NCBI GenBank assembly: GCA_033032175.1
Contig: CM065325.1
Span: forward strand, 896,930-960,929
Length of the DNA stretch: 64,000 nucleotides
DNA from: Saturnia japonica
Taxonomy: Eukaryota; Arthropoda; Insecta; Lepidoptera; Saturniidae
Direction: 5' to 3'
Shown here one piece after another: positions 23,125 to 34,313 of this stretch. Under the pieces are notes generated by a model. The model searched no databases, had not been told where the DNA came from, and saw only the letters and a program-made list of their open reading frames with translations. The position numbers were made by a program, and so were the translations under genes. The stretch's first letter is position 1. Each line of letters opens with the position of its first letter.

Positions 23125-23346
23125 TTATCTAGGACGTCCAGGTTGATCAGCGCAATGTAGGATAATGTCAAGAACCGCCACCTTGGCCTTGTCAACTCGG
23201 GTGATCGACGTAGTGGATAATAGAGACGCAATTGTCTCTTTGAGTGAGTCAGCCTGGATCTTCAGTAGAGTGCAGGCTCGAAGCAGGAACAATAATTTGC
23301 TCAAGGTTTTATTGTTTCCATGAAAATAGAATATAAAATCTGAATT
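23125..23346 (-). CDS. Open fragment of 73 codons, unidentified
   Basis: The minus strand is open between stops at 23349-23347 and 23127-23125. From about 23310 on the codons are balanced and the peptide is helical and alanine/leucine-rich (KTLSKLLFLLRACTLLKI, later TRVDKAKVAVLDIIL), unlike the surrounding AT-rich frames. There is no ATG in the frame, so it would be an exon or a piece of a decayed element such as a gag. I recognise no family. Confidence 0.25.
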   Translation of the reverse strand, partial: NSDFIFYFHGNNKTLSKLLFLLRACTLLKIQADSLKETIASLLSTTSITRVDKAKVAVLDIILHCADQPGRPR

Positions 23347-23349
23347 TTA

Positions 23350-24500
23350 GAAAACTCAGATTGAGAATTCCGAGCTTTATACTACAAAATACGTCAAAAT
23401 AAAATTATTTATATTAATTTATCAATCTTTTAAGAAAAAACAGTATTTTTTATTCAAAGTCTAGTACAATATTATTTTTCCTTTTCTGTCTTTTCTAAAA
23501 TAATTTTATTTATGACAGAAAACTAAATATAGGTTGTATTTATGTTGTCATACAACCTATTTTATAAAAAAATATACATATATTATAAAATACATGAACG
23601 TAACTTATGTTCCGAAATATACACTATATTAGATAAAAGACTAATACAAAAATAAATAACAAATAAAATGATTGCTTGATCAATCATAACATGCCTTCTT
23701 CCGAATTGTATCGCTTTTGAAATGCACCACACACCAATCCCCAACACTGTCAGCCGCGTTATGAGGGCGCGTGTCCTGAATTTTACGAAGGCACGCGAAC
23801 GGACACCGGCGCTTTTTTCAGGCGCAACTGCTTAATTATTCGGAACGGCCTCGACAACGGGTTTGCGATGGGTAAAGTTTATACCCACCTCATTTCCTAA
23901 TTTGATTGTCATTCGTGGGATTTGTTAATTCCAGGCGAATTAGTATTTATTTTGCAGAGATTTATTTAACGGATATTTTGAGAAAACATGTTGAATTAAT
24001 ATTTCACTAAACGTAAAAAGTGTCTCTTGTTTAAGCAAAGTAGACATCAGTATGTATATTTTTTTTTTTTTTTTTTTTTGTATACTGACTGTACTAAATG
24101 ACTACGCAATACCTGCCGGCAACAAATGTTCAGTTGAAAAGCTTTAAAAATAGGTATCATCCAATGCAAATATTTTTGAATCATGATCGGCAAAAAATAA
24201 ATCATGAAGTTTTATTTTTCGGAAAACCACGGCTGTTAAATTAGTTACAATGTGATTAATTTTTGGTATATCGTCATCCAGTTTTTAAAATTAAATATAG
24301 TACCTACAAGCTTGAAATTTATCCACAACTTGGCAAAATTCTCATCCCAAAGAAAAGTATAGTCTTTCTTAATCACTACGGAAGACCACGACTTATTTGC
24401 GATTTCAAACAACAAGAATAAAATGATTTGGAATTGCTAACTTTTTATTGGTAGGTATTTCTAATTGGCGATCCGATGTCCGAATTTACTGTTCTTCAAT
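23350..24500. other. No gene recognised; long poly-T tract
   Basis: Contains a T run of about 20 bases at 24060-24079 and a mixed-composition patch at 23700-23880 without recognisable coding content. Confidence 0.45.
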
Positions 24501-24536
24501 CGTAGCACGACCAAATGAGTGCTTTGTGCTTGTGTA

Positions 24537-24712
24537 ATTCAAAAATAATGGTGACCACCTAGAGATGAATAATACGTCGGCGGTCACCGCTGTCACGCCA
24601 TCACCTGGATATACATTGGCTAATTCCGACACATCTAACTGTGCCACGACAGCGTATCTTACACTCGGTGTATGGTGGTTGCAATTCGGTCGCACAGAAT
24701 CCGCGAGTTGAC
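24537..24712 (-). repeat. LINE-associated 3' tail (same family as 57156-57290)
   Basis: Plus strand 'atggtgaccacctagagatg' and 'cggcggtcaccgctgtcacg' match in reverse the block after the LINE C terminus at 57170 and the copies at 42290 and 45215. No protein-coding part is preserved here. Confidence 0.4.
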
Positions 24713-25135
24713 TGTATGTTTAAAAATTAAATTGCATTGTTGAGTGTAAGATCAATTGTGTTTGGTCTATAGATAAAGCACATAAAAATCTGGAAGAAGT
24801 AATTATTTATTTATTTAATTTTCCCTTCGCAAAATTAATATTTTTTGTTTGTGAGTCACGTGATTTGAAACGCCTTTATAAAACGTGACGTCATCATTGA
24901 AGAAATATGAACGTTACTCTTGCGTTAGTTGTCAAACTTACCAATGTTATCATAAAAAGTGGCATATAAAATGAATGGGGACGTCACGAGACCATAATGC
25001 ATCGTTTTTGTTGCGTACTTTTTTTTTGATTAAAAATATTTTTAAATCGCTTTTTATGCTGTACTATTGAAAAATATATAATCATAGGTATTATTTTCAT
25101 CATATGAAGTGTTTAAAACAATTTTCCAAAAGTTG
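24700..25135 (+). repeat. Dispersed repeat, 'cacgtgat' family, copy 2
   Basis: Shares ordered blocks with 22160-22800, including 'gagtcacgtgatttgaaacg' and 'taggtattattttcatcata'. It carries an additional 'aacgtgacgtcatcattg'. Confidence 0.45.
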
Positions 25136-25239
25136 TCAACTCACGGATTGTCTTGTACTAGCAATGTAATAGCTATCACCCACTAACAGTTCTTAAAATG
25201 TTCTTTCGCGCACGTTGCAATTTTTTTAAATGTCCTATA

Positions 25240-25667
25240 AAAAGAGCCCGAGTTGAATGCAGTCAGGGCCTGAGGAGGAAAGCGGGAGCATCTACCCCGC
25301 CGTTCGTACGCTTCGCCTCACTCGACCTTTCTGGATTGTTGTGTGTGCTGTCTTTGAAAGCTATCGTAGGTACGCTTGCTGATCGTGTTAATGCTTAAGT
25401 GCTGATCCAAGGCCAGCAAAATTGTTACAAAAAAAAAAAAACATGTTATTATTTATCGTCAAGCACGGAAAATGGCGAAAAATGAATCTGATTATGATAT
25501 CATTTCAGATATATGTATATTTTTTTAGTGTGAAATAAAAAGTTAAAAAGTGTGTAACCAAAAACATTGAAATTTATCGACATTCACATTATCGACAGCA
25601 ATAATTCTTATTAGGTCTCAGCACTTAAATCGAATTCCTTAACCCTGCATTCACCTCGCCCGCTTTC
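25240..25667. mobile_element. MITE with ~23-bp inverted ends and TATA target duplication, copy 1
   Basis: The left end AAAAGAGCCCGAGTTGAATG and the reverse complement of the right end, GAAAGCGGGCGAGGTGAATG, match along about 23 positions with 4 to 5 differences. TATA flanks both ends (25236-25239 and 25668-25671). Inside are 'gccgttcgtacgcttcgcct', 'gtgctgtctttgaaagctat', 'aaaatggcgaaaaatgaat' and 'tatcgacagcaataattctt', all shared with 36487-36944. A mini-frame starting MAKNE is too short to be a gene. Superfamily unknown; TA or TATA duplication both fit. Confidence 0.6.
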
Positions 25668-25671
25668 TATA

Positions 25672-26515
25672 CATGTTAATTTATTAATATAATAATGGAT
25701 AAAAAAGTATGTAGTACTTTTTATTTAGTTATTAGTTTATTTACTGTACAATTTTATGTTGTTTTTTGTTGAATTTGGATATGCTCTGATGGGGCTGACA
25801 TACACCAACTGTAAAAGCCCCTTAAATAAACAAAAATCATTAATTTGAATAAAGTCGCGGATAAACCCTAGTCCAGTATAAAACAAATAAATAAAACATT
25901 AGACTTGAGATAACAAATGTACCCGCAACAAACCAAAATTACATTTGTTCCTTTGTCGCAATACACAAAATTAAGTCTTTTTGCAATTTAGTACTGTTGC
26001 GGGCGGAACGGTCGGTAATTTTGGCTCCCACACGACCGGCTAATGGGTCATCGTGCGCCCAACAGTGGGCTCGTTAATCCCTATTAAATAATTGGGATGC
26101 GGATCGTGTCACGTCGTTTTGTTAAGCTTTTTAATTGTTTTTGTTATTATTGTACAAAATCGAATGTTGCTAGGCGGAAGTTGGTCTTATTTTCCCGATT
26201 ATAAGTGAAAACTTATTTAGCCGCGTTGAACGATTTTTGGTAGAGGAAAAACTTATAGGTTCGCGTGACCTTCTCGCCACCGGTGACCTCGACATGCTCG
26301 TGACGTATTGCGCTTGCGTCAAACTAGCGACGAGTTGTATAGCGGCCTGTGTACATGTATACGCATATATACACTAATACATTGTATATACTAGACTGTA
26401 TCATATGCGTGTTTGACTTTTTGGATGAATAAAATCTTGTGACTATAATTCAAATAATTGAACTTCTGTCCGTAGCCTGAGTTTTTTATATATATACAAA
26501 GGTGAGAAATAACCG
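25672..26515. other. No gene recognised; mixed-composition stretch
   Basis: The segment 25985-26350 is less AT-rich than its surroundings ('gttgcgggcggaacggtcgg', 'ttctcgccaccggtgacctc') but I find no coding frame, tRNA fold or transposon ends. It could be conserved non-coding DNA or an old repeat. Confidence 0.35.
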
Positions 26516-26519
26516 TACA

Positions 26520-26830
26520 GCCCGCATTATTATAAGCGGCTGGTTGTAATACCATAAGGTATCACTAGCGTGTTGCCGGCATTGAACCCCCCTACCCCAT
26601 AGAAAGAAGAAAGAAGAAGAAGAAGAAAGAAATCCTACTTACTGCAGGAAAATAATAAGGTATTGAGCTGCGATATTCTGTAGATTGATGGTTTTCCACC
26701 AGTCGGACTGCCCGAAGTAGAGACAAAGCCTCAAAGAAATTTCTTTATGCCCTTTCTCTCTTTGAACCTCTCTCTCCGCTTCCCCAAGGAGCTCTGGAAC
26801 TGCCATCCAGATTTGAAAAAATGTTTTTAA
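26520..26830 (-). repeat. Dispersed repeat family F with GAA microsatellite
   Basis: Plus strand holds 'gtgttgccggcattgaaccc', a GAA-rich microsatellite at 26600-26632, then 'ggttttccaccagtcggact' and 'tttctttatgccctttctct'. In reverse this matches 55745-55975, and part of it 29985-30095. It resembles a widespread lepidopteran LINE or SINE tail. It abuts the Helitron-like copy at 26831. Confidence 0.5.
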
Positions 26831-27350
26831 ATCTGTGCCCACGGTTTCACCCGTGTTAATTTTATCCGACAAACACCGCGCAACCAACGCCCCTGTATAG
26901 TCTATCATAATTGTTCTTCCTGCAATTAAAAAATATTTTAATTTTTTATTATCTCCTAAACTATGTGTCCAAATAACATGCTATAAAGAGCAAAATTGTC
27001 TTTATGATGAAGTAATTTTTTCTTCGTTACAATTAATGTGCCATGTTTAAAAATAATGCTTAAAAACCACTTTTTAATTTAAACAAATCTTTGTCACAAA
27101 ATGTCTTATTGTGACTTATGTTTATGAGATAGGCACATGCTATCGCTGGCTTTTTTTTTAGATGTACTAAGCAACATTTTTATAGAACAGTGTATTTTCG
27201 TATCAGTAACGATTACGCCAGCGCACGCGGATAAAGCAGTTCCGGAGGTCCTCGAATTCAGACTTACGTAACATATCATATACAAAAAGAATTTTTGGAA
27301 TCCGACTGGTAGTTCCAGAGATTAGTGTGTTTAAACAAACCCATATTACT
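26831..27350 (-). mobile_element. Helitron-like family 3 copy, 3' tip altered
   Basis: Plus strand 'gtgcccacggtttcacccgt', 'gacaaacaccgcgcaaccaa', 'tttatgatgaagtaattttt', 'gattacgccagcgcacgcgg', 'gactggtagttccagagatt' follow the order of 17411-18018. The final CTAG is lost and the 5' tip is worn. Confidence 0.6.
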
Positions 27351-28700
27351 AGGAGCTTCAATATGAACATTACCTGATGGATGGATACTGCTGTAACTGA
27401 CGATTCTGGGCTTACGAGAACCACAGTTATCTTGCTATTGTGTATTAACGTATTAATTTTATTTATTAGGTAGATATTATTAATCTTATGCTTTATATTT
27501 GTATTCTATAATTAATATTAGATTTATTTAGTCGTGTTGTTCCCGGCTTATAATAGGACCCCGCCACCTTTCTTTGGTGACCAAATTAAGTCAGATATAG
27601 CATTCCCAAGTAGGGTTGACGTCAAGCAGGCAGCCGGTCGTATAAATTAAGATAAATCTATTAGAGCATGGAAATGAATAGTAAAAATCTTGACGATGTG
27701 TCTACCGACCCCATCCAGTGCGGGGGATAAAGGCAAGAATAAGAAGAAGAAGCGTGTATGTGTATAGATCAAAAATAAAATATGCTATTAAAACTTCTGA
27801 GTTTTCACAGCCAATAAGTAGGGCCAATTAAAAAAGATTACAGAACTTTTAATGACATAAAAGAAGGTTCTTTCTATATTACAGTCCTGTATTAATTATA
27901 CGAAGCAGTTGTGTTCTTGATTAATATTGCTATTAAATCTAGTCAGGCGTACAGAATACAAACTATTATTAATAGAAATCGTAGAAGTGGTTTACCTTCA
28001 AAAAAATCCTAAAATGTAATACTAATTTACTTAGTTTGAAGGCGTTGTCTATGCCGTCATACTATTAGATCCAAAACACATAATATAATTTACTTTGGAA
28101 CAACGCAACACAACAGAAATATGCTCGAATTTTTGAACAAAGCAAATACTCGTCTTACGCGTAGTTTCCGTAAATATTTGAGTTTTGTGTTTGCGTAAGC
28201 TTGGTTTTCGATGGTGATGTAGTAGACACTTGGTACAGTTGATAGCAAAAGTTGTATATAAAAGTTTTATTCATAACTTAAATACTAGTGAATTTACAAT
28301 GATTCACCGGCCGACATGATTTTCCTTGTCCAAGATATAATTAACTTTTTCCACTAATTTTGTAGTGCTGATTACAAAATCGTACCGAATTTTATCGTAT
28401 CACATCAGATTTTTAGTAAAATTAATATATTCGCTATTTTTTATTATTCAGTAAAAATAAATTGAATTATTGAGTTTTGGCACTCTTTCCTTGAATTAAG
28501 CGACTTCTCGTGAGAAAATATATTAGTTGGAACAGCGACACGCTCGTTTAAAATGCGTTACATGGAAATAAGCCGTTATAGTTACTTTGGTTACAAACTT
28601 TTTACTGAAATCAGTGTGATTATTAAAAAAAAAAATGTTTACGTTTTACTTTTGGTATTTAATATATTTAATTAATGATTTGTGGTTGAAAAACGTCTAA
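27351..28700. other. AT-rich DNA; possible LINE tail near 27600-27760
   Basis: Near 27600-27760 'ccgaccccatccagtgcggg' followed by 'gataaaggcaagaataagaa' and AAG repeats looks like the 3' end of a retroelement. The rest is featureless AT-rich DNA. Confidence 0.35.
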
Positions 28701-28707
28701 AAACATA

Positions 28708-29382
28708 ATGTCTTCAAGAAAGTGTCATAATAGTCCAGATACATTTTGTTACATAAGTGGAAACTTTATGACTTCAAAGCAAAAACTGAAAATTACTGAG
28801 TTTTTAGATAATATGTATAATGGTTATTTTGGCTTCAAAATACAACTAAAATCGTGGACTCCGCAGTTAGTTTGTACTAGCTATTTGTGTTGAACAATTA
28901 AGGCAGTGGACATACCGCAAAAGACAATCTCTACCTTTTGGTAGACTCATGATTTGGAGAACGCAAGCCAATCGTATTGATAATTGTTATTTTTGCTGTA
29001 CCATTGTGAAAGGTTTTAATGCTAAAAATAAAAATAAGATAGCCCACGCAAATGTAACCTCAGTTACACGTCCCATTCCACACAGTTCCAAGTTCAATAT
29101 CTGATTTCAGCTCAACATCGTCAGAACAAAAAATTGGGGTGTAATATGAGTATAAAACTCCATTTTTTACATTCACATGTGGATTTTTTCCCTGATAATC
29201 TTGGTGATTAAGTATAGTAAAGAACAGGGAAAAAGGTTCCACCAAGACATAAAAACTATGGAAACAAGGTACCAAGGTCGATGGAATGTAAATATGATGG
29301 CTGATTACTGCTGGTCTATAAAACGTGATATTATTGATGATTCTCATAAAAAAATGTACACCAAGACATTATTTTATCGCTA
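28708..29382 (+). pseudogene. Decayed gene of an uncharacterised arthropod protein family, middle deleted
   Basis: The first part starts MSSRKCHNSPDTFCY and continues with TSKQKLKITEF, KSWTPQLVC, then, after a one-base frameshift near 28880, VEQLRQW, KRQSLPFG, MIWR and DNCYFC. This is the cysteine-rich, presumably zinc-binding N terminus of a protein family of several hundred residues found in many insects and other invertebrates, often multi-copy and of unknown function. After SVTRPIPHSSKF the frame breaks. From about 29148 the C-terminal end appears (LHFLHSHVDFFPDNLG, then ERYQG-like METRYQGRWNVNMMADYCW). The central few hundred codons are missing. One conserved cysteine of CYICG is changed to serine. 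So the locus is a dead, internally deleted copy. Family identity comes from memory of its motifs; the function is unknown. Confidence 0.7.
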
Positions 29383-29690
29383 AACGTAAAAGATGTCATT
29401 CAAAATAGCCCTGTAGCAATTATTGTACTTGATATTTTCTTTGTAAGTTTTCTAATATATGTATTTATAATGTAATAATTGATTTTTTCTTAAAATTTTA
29501 AAATAAACACTTTTCCTTTTTGTAAAAAAACCTGATGTGATAGAGTAATTATGTAGGTATTTTTGTGTTCAAAATACTATAAATTAGCGATATGTATCAC
29601 TGAAATCAAAACAACGTTCAAGAAGTATTCATTTGTCGGCCGGTGTTATATTATACACCAGCTAATGGAATCTTTTATAAAAATTAAGGA
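29383..29690. other. No gene recognised
   Basis: AT-rich flank of the pseudogene; I looked for terminal repeats of a carrier element here and upstream of 28708 and saw none that match. Confidence 0.4.
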
Positions 29691-29696
29691 TATTTT

Positions 29697-29865
29697 ATGA
29701 CCCCCCACGCAAAAAAGAGGTGGTATGTTTAACGCGTGATAACGTGTCTGTCTGTGGCATCGAAGCTCATAAATGACTTAACCGATATTTTTTTTGAAAG
29801 GTGACTTCATCGAGAAGTTCTTAACTATGATTCAAGAACCGTTTGATAAATAAATGTGAATTATT
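29697..29865 (+). repeat. Dispersed repeat, 'ccccccacgcaaaaaagagg' type
   Basis: Contains 'accccccacgcaaaaaagag', 'gtctgtctgtggcatcgaag' and 'tttttttgaaaggtgacttc', a string I know as common in lepidopteran genomes. Single copy in this window, no ends seen. Confidence 0.35.
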
Positions 29866-29984
29866 GAGTCGAGATTTGGTATTCTGTTATTTTAACGATA
29901 TCAGTAAAACCTTGGCCTGATGCTGCAGCTTCATCTGGAATATGTAGGATACCCAACTCGTACTCAACGCAGGAAAACCAAGAA

Positions 29985-30095
29985 GTTATTTAGCTGTGGT
30001 CTTCTGTAGGGTTGAGGAAATCCATAAGTCGGCTGCCCCAACAATTTTCTTTATGCCCTTCCCTTTCCAATCTCCTATCTCAACCTGAAAAATCT
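29985..30095 (-). repeat. Dispersed repeat family F fragment
   Basis: 'tagctgtggtcttctgtagg', 'ggaaatccataagtcggctg', 'tttctttatgcccttccctt' parallel 26655-26770. A short worn copy. Confidence 0.4.
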
Positions 30096-30394
30096 CATTT
30101 TTAATGAGATAATTAATGAGTTTGTAAACTGTAGGTAACGAAAGTTTTTGTTGTTAATTATACAGGTATTATCTAATAAAAAGCAAACAGATAAGAAATT
30201 CCGTGTTAAGAAATATCATTTACCTTGAACGCGGATCATGCGTTTATAAATATTTTTTTTTACGTTTTGTATATTATGTTGTATTACGAATGAGTCTGTT
30301 TTAATATGGCATTACTCGAATTTCCAAAAAAATATTTGGTATTTTATTATGTGTTTTTTTTTTGTGTTTTTAATCTTGCTAATCCAGCTCCCGG

Positions 30395-30844
30395 TTGTTT
30401 TAAAGGAAACATGCTTATTGTGGGTGTTTCTTATAAAATAGACGTATTTATATACTCTCTTTGAATTTTTTGTTGGTCTTTTTAATTTTAACAATTTTAT
30501 AGTACATTAATTTGAAATATCTTTTATGGTTTACTTAAAGTAAGCCATTTAAGCGCCCCAATTGATTCACCATAACAAGGTTTTTTTATTTGGGTAGAAC
30601 CATAATGCTTTTTCTAAAATAAAAGTAGCTTATGTTACTCTTTATAACATCAGCTATGTGCCAATGAAATTCACGTCAAAATCGGTTCAACCGTTTCCGA
30701 GAACACCCGGGACAAAAAGACAAAAAAAAAATACTGTTTTGTTTTATGTATCGTATATACTTTCATATGCATTTACATTAGGTACATTAGTTGTAATTTT
30801 GACATTACAAACAGTCACTTCAACTTTATTAATAATATAGATAT
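30395..30844 (-). mobile_element. Helitron-like family 2 copy, 3' end missing
   Basis: Reverse of 19663-20202: plus-strand 'tgcttattgtgggtgtttct', 'caattgattcaccataacaa', 'ctttataacatcagctatgt', 'tttcatatgcatttacatta', 'ttgacattacaaacagtcac'. The hairpin and CTAG end are absent. The mariner copy 2 starts only 38 bases to the right. Confidence 0.6.
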
Positions 30845-30881
30845 AAAAATCAGCAACTCGAAAGAGAAAGAGCATATTATA

Positions 30882-32184
30882 CAAGGTGTCCAGAAAGGGT
30901 ATCGGGTATTTGTAAGTTCAATGAAACAAAAATTATTTGTATGCAATAAAAAAGTTTATTGTTTATTATTAGCATATGAATTGGAGAATTATTTGGAAAA
31001 GATAAAGTTATCCAAATGATGACCGTTACGTTGCTGGCACTCTTCTAAACGGAAACGAAGATTGGCGATAACACGTTGACACATAGCTATCGATATTGCT
31101 GCCATTTCTGACCTGATGTTTTGCTTTAACTGGGTTAGATTCGTCGGATTGTTTTAATAAACCTTACTTTTAAGGTATCCCCATGCAAAATAGTCAAGCG
31201 GGCTAAGGTCGGGGCTTCTGGGAGGCCAGTTGATGTTACCCCTTCGCGAAATGACTTTATTAGGGAATAATTCGTTAACAACTTCCATTGAGTCATTTGA
31301 GGTATGGCAAGTGGCCCCATCTTGCTGGAACCACGTTCTTGAGTTGAAACCTGCAAACTCCTGCAACTCTGGGACCAAAAAATTTCGCAACATATCGCAA
31401 TAACGGTCACTATTCACATTAATTGCTTGGCCTCGTTGATCTTCATGAAAATAAGGACCAATTATGCCTTTAGCAGACATAGCGGCCCAAAAAACGACCT
31501 TTGGGCTATGCAGGGGTCGTTCATGCTTTCGTCTCGGATTCTCCACTGCCCAGTACCGACAATTCTACTTATTAACATGACCATTCAGGTGAAAATTTGC
31601 TTCGTCACTGAACAGTATGTTGTTAAAGTTGTTAAATCGCTGCAGCATTTCGTTCGCAAAATTCAGTCGATTAGCATAGTCCGTATCCTTCAATTCTTGA
31701 ACCAATTGAATTTTATAGGCTTTTAGATGTAAGTCTTTCTTTAAAATCGAATGTAAAGACGATTTTTTGATGTTCAACGCTTGGCTTCGCTTTCGGATGT
31801 ATAAAGACGGATTTTGACGAACCGACGCCTCAACTTCTTCAATTGTTTCTTCATCGCGAACTGAACGAGGACGACCAGAGTTTTGAATTTTAACTGTCGC
31901 ACCTGTATTCTCGAACATCCTGATCCATTTCCTAATGCTATCGTCACTTGGCGCGTGGCGTGTACGATATTCCGCACGATAGAGACGTTGAGCAGTCACT
32001 ATTGAATCACCATTACGATAATACGCTCGTACGCAAAATGCGCGATGCGTCCCCGAGTACTGTTCCATCGTGACTAAAACTCCACAAAATGGCGGACGCC
32101 ACGAACCCCTCCCCGCACCCTTTAGACGCCCCGTTTCGAATATGGCGCGAAAACAAATACCCGATACCCTTTCTGGACACCTTG
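30882..32184 (-). mobile_element. Full-length mariner-type (DD41D) transposon, copy 2
   Basis: A 1303-bp element with the same perfect 32-base inverted ends as copy 1, flanked by TA at 30880-30881 and 32185-32186. All four extra bases relative to copy 1 restore the reading frame of the transposase, so this copy has the ancestral length. Confidence 0.92.
30989..32068 (-). pseudogene. Mariner-type DD41D transposase, copy 2 with two nonsense codons
   Basis: From the ATG at 32068-32066 to the stop at 30991-30989 there are exactly 360 codons in one frame, giving a 359-residue transposase. It is interrupted only by two stops. One is at codon 168 (31564-31562, CAG to TAG by comparison with copy 1), just after the first catalytic aspartate (D155 in LFSDEANF). 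The other is at codon 305 (31153-31151, CAA to TAA), just after the last catalytic part. By counting, the catalytic residues are D155, D250 (QQDGATCH) and D292 (SPLDYF); GRPR is at 65-68. Both stops are C-to-T on the coding strand, a simple and recent form of inactivation. The N-terminal 167 residues with both helix-turn-helix motifs could still be made and might bind the inverted ends. Confidence 0.92.
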
Positions 32185-32186
32185 TA

Positions 32187-34176
32187 CTATGCTTACGCTT
32201 GTGTTTGAACGAGATAGGGATACGAGACCATTTTCGTATGTATCAGCCTACGTAAATAGTACTATTTTTGGTAAATCTAAGGTATTAAAGTGTTTGTTAT
32301 GTTGTGTATGTTTAGTAGATTTGTTTAATTGTGGTTACATGTACTGTAACTGGATGTAACTCGTATAACAAAGAAAAAATAAATGCACACTATTGTATTC
32401 CGATTTCGGTCTTATTCAACCTATTTCCGATATTAAATGTATTGCTAGATGTACTGGCATTTTAAATATAAAGTTAAGAAAGGGAGATAGAAAGATAACG
32501 GTTACAGGTATCACAATTTAAAATTTGTAAGGGACTAGTTAACAATTACATAAAATAAATAAAAAGGTACGTAGGCTAAACTATAGAGAGTACTAATAGA
32601 AACCAAACAAAACGCTATACAATGAAATACAAAAACTTAAAAGTTAGGGTACTTTAACCAGCGTCTCTGTCTCAGCGTAATTTAACGATAGCAGCAAATC
32701 AAAAATTAGTTTTTTTTGCTTCATATATTGAAGAATCTTTAAAGTTATTGCAGTGTTTAAGCACGGCGTTATATGTTACACACACAGAATAAAGTTAATC
32801 TTATTTTGTGCACCAGAGGCTTAGCGTAGTGGAAGCGCCATTCCGCCCTTTAGGTACTATTGGCACTACATGGGGCATGGCGAAAAATCATAACATTTTT
32901 CTATTACAATAATTATTAGAATCAAACCTGCTACAAGCAAATAAGTAATTAAATTTTAACTTACAGCTTACAACATTATATTTAAGACTATCAAGAGTCT
33001 GGGACTTCGTTCGCATTAATTACAAGGTGAAAGTAACTCTGTCTATCAGTGAAATAATTCTCAGAATTAAATTAGTAGTTCCAGAGATGACCTACTAAAA
33101 GGTATAAACTTCACGTTAATATAATTTAATTATTAATAGTAAAGATAGGGATTGTGTATATTTCGTTCACATGACCCATTAAGAATAAGACACTCATAAC
33201 TTATTGTATTTGAAAACATCTATACAATTTATTTAATTTCTAATAAAAAATAATATTTCTAATTTTGTACTACACTTTTCGTAGTACTTATATATAACTA
33301 TTTTATTAATATTATATTCTATGATTAAAATATTCATGTGATAGTAATTTACTGAATTTATTTTTGTATGTATTTTGAGATTTTTAAATAATATTGCATG
33401 CCAGTATAAATGCTTAAGTATTTTCTACTAAAACCCATATTAAACTGTATTTTGATTCATATTGTTTGCAAATACTATGGTCACTATTAAAATTATTATT
33501 ATTATTATTTTGTAGTTTTTTTTAGATAAAAATACGTAGTTAAATAATTTAGCGACGAATTTCACCTATACTCCTGGTGGTAGTAGTCAACGCTTCGACG
33601 CTGTAATTTAAACCTAACGGTATTTAACTAAAATATACCATGAGGTAAAATTTTAACATGGAGGTGTATTATATAATTTACAATAAAAAATAGTTATGCA
33701 AATATAACGAAGACCCCTAACTCGATTTGAACTAGTTAATTTGAAAAAGTTTACGACGCAAGCGGGCCGGCTAGTTTTCAACAAAATGCCTTTGCAATTA
33801 AATGTTTTTATACGGGAATTTTTCGATATTGCAACCGCTGCGATTGAAAAATTCAACTGTTTAGTTACCTATATTATGGTTATTCGTTTACTTTGAGATT
33901 AAAAGGCCGTGTGTAAAATTGTGTTCTATTACGTAATAAAACTATATTTCAGTGAGATGAATCCATAGACATTTAAATAACTTTTTTCGAAGCAAAAAAT
34001 TTTTAACAGACCTACATAGAGTAAAAAATCATTCAAATGTTCATAAAATGCAATATTTATATTTTTATACCATAGGTATATTGAAAAATACTACCTTCCG
34101 AATAAATTTTAGAAACCCTCGAAACTTGCCATTGGTAGTTAATATGAAATATACTATATTATTACATAAATGTAAC
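32187..34176. other. AT-rich DNA with two weak fragments
   Basis: At 32822-32842 'ggcttagcgtagtggaagcg' looks like a tRNA A-box region without a B box. At 33000-33110 'ggacttcgttcgcattaatt' and 'tagtagttccagagatgacc' look like a worn Helitron-like family 3 fragment in reverse. An ATT microsatellite lies near 33497-33515. No gene recognised. Confidence 0.4.
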
Positions 34177-34313
34177 ATACCATCACGCCTGTATTCCCCG
34201 AAGGGTTAAGCAGAGGTGTACTAATGTACACCCACAGTTCGCCGAGTATGTTTTTAGGTCCCATGTAATAGGGGGCGAGCCTATTGCCATTAATCGGGCA
34301 CAAAACCAAACTC
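34177..34313 (-). mobile_element. SINE-2, 3' part
   Basis: Plus strand 'accatcacgcctgtattccc', 'gtgtactaatgtacacccac', 'gtttttaggtcccatgtaat', 'ccattaatcgggcacaaaac' is the reverse of the body of 45742-45994 and parallels 10371-10562. Head missing. Confidence 0.6.
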
